DNA of 35,906 bases from Comamonadaceae bacterium. Lineage in GTDB: Bacteria > Pseudomonadota > Gammaproteobacteria > Burkholderiales > Burkholderiaceae_C. Shown piece by piece: positions 31,893 through 35,906 of the stretch. Each line of letters begins with the position of its first letter. The first letter of the stretch is position 1. The position numbers were made by a program, and so were the translations under genes. The notes beneath the pieces were generated by a model that ran no database searches, was not told the origin of the DNA, and worked only from the letters and a program-made list of their open reading frames with translations. The stretch lies in contig CANFXC010000023.1 in assembly GCA_947450765.1 (NCBI GenBank), positions 1 to 35,906 of the forward strand. Reading direction: 5' to 3'.

Positions 31893-33403
31893 GACGTGTG
31901 GACTGTCCCTGTGGATGCCGCTGCGGTGTAGGCGGCCAAGGCGAGTTCGGCCTGCTCGCGATCCGAGAAAGGCCGTCGCACGCCTTGAATCTCCTGGTAG
32001 CTCTCATGCCCTTTGCCAGCAATCAGCACCACGTCTTGTGGCCCTGCCTGCTGCAACGCTGCAGCAATGGCCAGCGCGCGGTCGGGCTGCTGAAGAACAG
32101 CTGCAGACGCTGGTATGCCAGCCAGAATTTGCGCCGTGATGTCACCCGCCTTCTCGCTGCGAGGGTTGTCACTGGTCAGCACGGTGTAGTCTGCATAACG
32201 ACTGGCGACAGCGCCCATCAAGGGGCGCTTGCTGGCGTCACGGTCACCGCCGCAGCCAAACAAGCACCAGAGTTTTCCACCGCGGCTTTGCGCTTGCGGC
32301 TTGAGCGCCAACAGCGTTTTTTCAAGTGCGTCTGGTGTGTGTGCGTAATCAATCACGACCAAGGGTGCTGCTTCAGCAGTCAATGTTTCCATGCGACCCG
32401 GCACCGGGCTCAGCTTGGCGCACACAGCGGCAATCGCCTTCAGTGGCAAACCGAGACTGCGCAAAGCGCCGATCACACCCAGTAGATTGGAGACGTTGAA
32501 ATCACCAACGACAGGGGCTGTCACCGGGAAAACGGCCTCGCCCTCAACCACGTCAAAACTCAGCGAGTCGAGTCCGTACTGAATCGAACGTGCTGCCAGC
32601 CGTGCTGGGCCGGTGCACGAGACCGTCCAGACATCGAGCGCCTCCGTCGCCAGCAAGGTGGCCAATTCAGCCCCGTGCACGTCGTCAATATTCACGACGG
32701 CGGCTTGTAGACCTGGCCAGTAAAACAGCTGCTCTTTGGCGGCCCAATAAGCCGCCATGGAGCCGTGGTAGTCCAGATGGTCTTGCGTGAAGTTAGTGAA
32801 GATGGCGGTGTGTATCTGTGTCGCATCCAACCGACGTTCTTCGATGCCAATCGATGAGGCCTCAACGGCACAAGCCACAAAACCTTCGTCCACCAGGCAG
32901 CGCAGTTGCTCCTGAAACAAGACCGGATCGGGCGTCGTCAGGCCATTGAAAACCAGCGCGCCTGGCTCACCAATACCCAAGGTGCCTACGACGGCGCAGT
33001 GCTGGCCCAACTGGCTCAGCGCTTCAGCCATCCACCACGCGGTGGATGTTTTGCCATTGGTGCCCGTGACAGCGACAACCGACAACTCTAAGCTTGGCTC
33101 AGCAAAGAAGGCTGCGGCAATCGGCGCAGCGGCGCTTTTGAGTCCTGCGTAGGTGGCCACGCGCTCATCAACCAAGCTTTCGACGGGTGCGCCTTCGGCC
33201 TCGACAAGACACGCCGTGGCGCCTGCCGCCAACACTGCCGGCACAAACCGCCGCGCATCGTTAGCAGCCCCTGGCCAGGCTAAAAAACCGTCGCCAGGCT
33301 TCACGCGCCGGCTGTCTGCCACCAAGGTCCCACTGACGTTCTGCCGCAACCAGCGTGCAGCCTCTTTGGGGGTGGTGAGCGCTTTATGCATGTGAGTGTT
33401 CAA
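31889..33403 (-). CDS. murE: UDP-MurNAc-L-Ala-D-Glu--meso-diaminopimelate ligase
   Basis: MurE adds the third stem residue. The 504-residue protein has DSRRVKPGDGFLAWPG (30-45), the P-loop GTNGKTSTAWW (114-124), EASSIGIEERRLD, FTNFTQDHLDYHGSMAAY, and the C-domain CGGDRDASKRPLMG. The specificity loop reads DNPRSE, the meso-diaminopimelate type. The start appears to be TTG at 33403: GAGGAG lies 6 nt upstream and TTGA overlaps the ftsI stop, as ATGA and GTGA do at neighbouring junctions. An ATG four codons later (33391) is the alternative. Confidence 0.96.
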   Translation of the reverse strand: MNTHMHKALTTPKEAARWLRQNVSGTLVADSRRVKPGDGFLAWPGAANDARRFVPAVLAAGATACLVEAEGAPVESLVDERVATYAGLKSAAAPIAAAFFAEPSLELSVVAVTGTNGKTSTAWWMAEALSQLGQHCAVVGTLGIGEPGALVFNGLTTPDPVLFQEQLRCLVDEGFVACAVEASSIGIEERRLDATQIHTAIFTNFTQDHLDYHGSMAAYWAAKEQLFYWPGLQAAVVNIDDVHGAELATLLATEALDVWTVSCTGPARLAARSIQYGLDSLSFDVVEGEAVFPVTAPVVGDFNVSNLLGVIGALRSLGLPLKAIAAVCAKLSPVPGRMETLTAEAAPLVVIDYAHTPDALEKTLLALKPQAQSRGGKLWCLFGCGGDRDASKRPLMGAVASRYADYTVLTSDNPRSEKAGDITAQILAGIPASAAVLQQPDRALAIAAALQQAGPQDVVLIAGKGHESYQEIQGVRRPFSDREQAELALAAYTAAASTGTVHTS

Positions 33404-35133
33404 AATGACTCCTCGACGGGACTGGTAACGATCTGGGGCTTGACCGCCACATCAGGGGGCAAGCCCATCATGCGCAAGGTCTGCTGAACGGTTTCACTGA
33501 AAACGGGCGCGGCCACGACGCCGCCAAAATACTGGCCGTTGCTGGGCTCGTCGATCATCACGGCGACGATGATGCGCGGCGTTTCGATCGGTGCCATACC
33601 GGTGAACCAGGAGCGGTATTTGTTGCTGGCGTAGCCCTTGCCAACTTGCTTGTGCGCCGTACCGGACTTACCGCCTACCGAGTAACCAACGGTCTGCGCC
33701 AGTTGCCCAGTACCGCCGGGTGCGGCGGCCATTTGCAACATACGGCGCACGGCATGCGCGTTTTCTGGCGAGAAAACCCGAACGCCGACAGCCGGCTCAG
33801 TGCTCTTGAGCATGGTCAGCGGAATGATCCGGCCGTCGTGCGCGAAGGCCGTGTACGAATGCGCCATCTGAAACAACGACGCTGACAGACCGTAACCGTA
33901 GGCCATGGTGGCCTGCTCAACGGGCCGCCATGTTTTCCATGGACGCACCCGGCCGGTGACCGCACCAGGAAATTGAATCTGTGGTTTTTGCCCGTAGCCG
34001 AGGGCCGTGTAGGTGTCCCACATTTCATTGGGACTCATCTTTTGCGCGATCTTCAAAGCACCGACGTTGCTCGATTTTTGTATCACACCCTCGACCGTCA
34101 AAGTGCCGTAGTTGTGTGTATCACTGATCGTGAAGCCGCCGATGTTGAAACGGCCAGGCCCGGTTTCGATAACCGTTTGGGGGGTCACACGGCCAGCCTC
34201 TAAGGCCATGGCCACCGTGATCGGCTTCATGGTTGAACCCGGCTCAAAGGTGTCGGTGAGTGCGCGGTTGCGCAGCTGCTCGCCACTGAGGTTTTTACGC
34301 TTGTCAGGGATGTAGCTTGGGTAGTTGGCCAGCGCCAGCACTTCGCCGGTGACAGCATCGAGCACCACCACACTGCCAGCCTTGGCCTTGAATGAAATCA
34401 CCGTGTCACGCAATTTTTGATAGGCAAAGAACTGCACCTTGCTGTCTATCGACAGCTGCAAGTCTTTGCCTTCCACAGGCGGCACTTGCTCGCGAACGTC
34501 TTCAACCACCCGGCCCAACCGGTCTTTGATGACGCGGCGCGAGCCGGCACGCCCATTGAGCTCTTTGTTGAAGGTCTTCTCCATGCCTTCCTGGCCCTGG
34601 TTGTCAACGTCCGAAAAACCCACCACGTGCGCTGTCGCTTCGCCATCCGGGTACTGACGCTTGTACTCCTTGCGCTGATAAATTCCCTTGATATTCAACT
34701 CGGCAATTTGCTTGGCCACTGACTCGTCGACTTGCCGCTTGAGCCAGACAAAGGTCTTGTCTTCATCGGCCAGTCTTTGTTCCAACGTCGCCACAGGCAT
34801 CTCTAGCAATCGCCCCAGTTCGGCCAACTGCGTCTTACTCACTTCGACGTCTTCAGGAATAGCCCAGATACTTTCCGCCGGGACGCTTGAAGCGAGAATC
34901 AGACCATTACGATCCAAGATTCGGCCACGGCTGGCAGGCAACTCCAGCGTTCGCACAAATCGCACTTCACCTTGACGTTGGAAAAATTCGTTACCGAATA
35001 TTTGGATGTGTGCCGCGCGTGCAGCCAGCCCGGCAAAACCCAGAGCAATGGCCGCCACAATGAATTTACTGCGCCAGACCGGCGTCTTACTGGCCAGCAG
35101 CGGGCTTGAGCTGTAACGAACGCTGCGGCTCAT
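33400..35133 (-). CDS. ftsI: Division-specific D,D-transpeptidase FtsI (PBP3)
   Basis: FtsI cross-links septal peptidoglycan together with FtsW. The 577-residue class B penicillin-binding protein has one N-terminal membrane helix (about 23-41), the N-terminal module with RGRILDRNGLILA (69-81), and the transpeptidase domain with STMK (Ser300, Lys303), SSN (354-356) and KSGT (489-492, the KTG motif in its Ser form). It overlaps ftsL by 4 nt at the start and murE by 4 nt at the end. Confidence 0.97.
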   Translation of the reverse strand: MSRSVRYSSSPLLASKTPVWRSKFIVAAIALGFAGLAARAAHIQIFGNEFFQRQGEVRFVRTLELPASRGRILDRNGLILASSVPAESIWAIPEDVEVSKTQLAELGRLLEMPVATLEQRLADEDKTFVWLKRQVDESVAKQIAELNIKGIYQRKEYKRQYPDGEATAHVVGFSDVDNQGQEGMEKTFNKELNGRAGSRRVIKDRLGRVVEDVREQVPPVEGKDLQLSIDSKVQFFAYQKLRDTVISFKAKAGSVVVLDAVTGEVLALANYPSYIPDKRKNLSGEQLRNRALTDTFEPGSTMKPITVAMALEAGRVTPQTVIETGPGRFNIGGFTISDTHNYGTLTVEGVIQKSSNVGALKIAQKMSPNEMWDTYTALGYGQKPQIQFPGAVTGRVRPWKTWRPVEQATMAYGYGLSASLFQMAHSYTAFAHDGRIIPLTMLKSTEPAVGVRVFSPENAHAVRRMLQMAAAPGGTGQLAQTVGYSVGGKSGTAHKQVGKGYASNKYRSWFTGMAPIETPRIIVAVMIDEPSNGQYFGGVVAAPVFSETVQQTLRMMGLPPDVAVKPQIVTSPVEESF

Positions 35134-35441
35134 GGCTTGCCTGAGGCTGGAAGGGCCGTCACGACAGGAGCAGCAGGCGCTCGCTCCGTCACATATTGCG
35201 TGATGGCAGCCGTCGCTGGCAGCATCTGCAGCTTGTCCTTGGCCAGTTTATCGACGCGCAGCGGCGTCGCCTGCGATCGCTTTTCGGCCTGCAAAGTTTC
35301 GTTGTCAATCTCCAGCCGGCGCCCTTGCGACGTGGCTTTTTCGAGCTCAACAAAAATCCGCCGCGACTCGTATTGCGTGTGGACTAAAAACAGCGCCGTC
35401 AACAAAACCGCCATCAGCAGCAACAGGTTGACGCGGGTCAT
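35130..35441 (-). CDS. ftsL: Cell division protein FtsL
   Basis: FtsL is a small bitopic protein that joins FtsB and FtsQ to activate FtsWI. From the ATG at 35441 it has 103 residues: a very short cytoplasmic start (MTRVN), one membrane helix (about 5-22), a coiled coil (about 25-65, with RRIFVELEKATSQGRRLEID), the conserved LAKDKLQMLPA-type segment, and a Pro/Ala-rich tail. The frame opens back to 35531, overlapping rsmH; that form would add 30 basic residues not typical of the family. GGAG lies 10 nt before the ATG. The stop overlaps ftsI by 4 nt. Confidence 0.9.
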   Translation of the reverse strand: MTRVNLLLLMAVLLTALFLVHTQYESRRIFVELEKATSQGRRLEIDNETLQAEKRSQATPLRVDKLAKDKLQMLPATAAITQYVTERAPAAPVVTALPASGKP

Positions 35442-35499
35442 GACTGGCACGCTCCGGCGACTGCCCTGCAGGCGACTGCGGTCATAACGGCAGCAAAGT

Positions 35500-35906
35500 T
35501 CAAGCGACCACCTCAGTGCGTTCAGCCACACGCATCACGGCGCTGCGTGAGCGCGGGTTACCAGAGACTTCAGCTTCAGAGGGTTTGACACGGCCCAGCG
35601 CGTTGAGCTTCATCGCCTTGGGGGCAGCAAACGGCGCGCGGCGATCAAACACCTCGCGCGAATGCTCAGCCATGAACTGCTTGACGATGCGGTCTTCGAG
35701 CGAATGAAAACTGATCACCACCAGACGTCCTCCAGGTTGCAAGACTTTTAACGACGCCACTAGCGCTTGTTGCAGCTCTTCAAGCTCGGCATTGATGAAA
35801 ATCCGAAAAGCTTGAAATGTGCGCGTTGCAGGGTCCTTACCCGGCTCGCGGGTTTTGACCGCGCTAGCCACGACTTCGGCCAATTCAGCGGTGCTCCCAA
35901 GTGGGC
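35500..35906 (-). CDS. rsmH: 16S rRNA (cytosine-1402-N4)-methyltransferase RsmH, C-terminal part (cut by window edge)
   Basis: RsmH (MraW) methylates C1402 of 16S rRNA. The window holds the last 134 residues; the frame is open through the right edge at 35906 with no stop, so the gene continues outside. Visible marks are [32 protein letters not shown], the motif [20 protein letters not shown], and the end segment [19 protein letters not shown]. An in-frame TTG at 35883 is internal, not the start. It lies 58 nt before ftsL, the normal dcw order. Confidence 0.95.
   Translation of the reverse strand, partial: PLGSTAELAEVVASAVKTREPGKDPATRTFQAFRIFINAELEELQQALVASLKVLQPGGRLVVISFHSLEDRIVKQFMAEHSREVFDRRAPFAAPKAMKLNALGRVKPSEAEVSGNPRSRSAVMRVAERTEVVA

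Noticed and set aside
1..35906. Mobile elements, prophage, tRNA or rRNA genes
   Set aside because: No transposase, integrase, phage structural gene, terminal inverted repeats, tRNA-like cloverleaf or rRNA sequence was seen in a read of the window.

Overview
The window is a chromosomal stretch from a betaproteobacterium, most likely order Burkholderiales and family Comamonadaceae. The evidence is the moderately high G+C, an [12 protein letters not shown] histone H1-like protein, the accB-accC-prmA-DUF3426 order, the RNB nuclease-tonB-mtgA order, a complete dcw cluster ending in ftsZ then lpxC, and FtsZ ending in a DxFEIPAFLRKQAD tail. Nothing points to a prophage, insertion sequence, CRISPR array, tRNA or rRNA. 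It is mostly core genome, so the interest lies in control elements, insertions and a decayed gene.

Layout. (1) 1-4 kb: an H1-like DNA-binding protein built on a 75-bp tandem repeat and closed by a strong terminator, a DUF167 protein, and on the minus strand a PfkB-type sugar/nucleoside kinase, a zinc-ribbon/DUF3426 membrane protein and prmA. (2) 4-7.5 kb, minus strand: accC and accB (acetyl-CoA carboxylase) behind an AT-rich 297-bp leader, a membrane-anchored TlpA-like thioredoxin, and an unrecognised protein with a nucleotidyltransferase-like motif. (3) 7.5-13.1 kb: mpl (murein peptide recycling, plus strand), then a DAHP synthase gene preceded by what looks like a complete transcription attenuator, then tldD and rodA. 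The attenuator has a 24-codon leader peptide with seven aromatic codons in eight, competing hairpins and a terminator. (4) 13.1-18.2 kb, plus strand: YqiA-like esterase, RNase II-family nuclease, TonB-like protein, a 28-codon remnant of aroE, mtgA and ruvC. (5) 18.2-35.9 kb, minus strand: the dcw cell-division/cell-wall cluster, read right to left as rsmH (cut by the window edge), ftsL, ftsI, murE, murF, mraY, murD, ftsW, murG, murC, ddlB, ftsQ, ftsA, ftsZ, then lpxC and a 58-residue membrane protein.

How it works together. The dcw genes make and flip lipid II (MurE, MurF, MraY, MurD, MurG, MurC, DdlB) and build the divisome that uses it (FtsL, FtsI, FtsW, FtsQ, FtsA, FtsZ). RodA, MtgA and Mpl add elongation, glycan polymerisation and recycling, and LpxC commits to lipid A. 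Ten consecutive gene junctions from ftsL to ftsQ overlap by 4-11 nt, which implies tight translational coupling.

Most worth a second look: the aromatic attenuator upstream of the DAHP synthase gene (about 10165-10330); the apparent loss of aroE (scar at 16749-16835) and of aroQ from its usual place beside accB; a recurring -10-like hexamer 5-8 nt upstream of several start codons, suggesting leaderless transcripts; a 70-residue acidic insertion in MurD; and a perfect 14-bp inverted repeat between ftsZ and lpxC. All calls rest on reading the sequence and on family knowledge; no searches were run.
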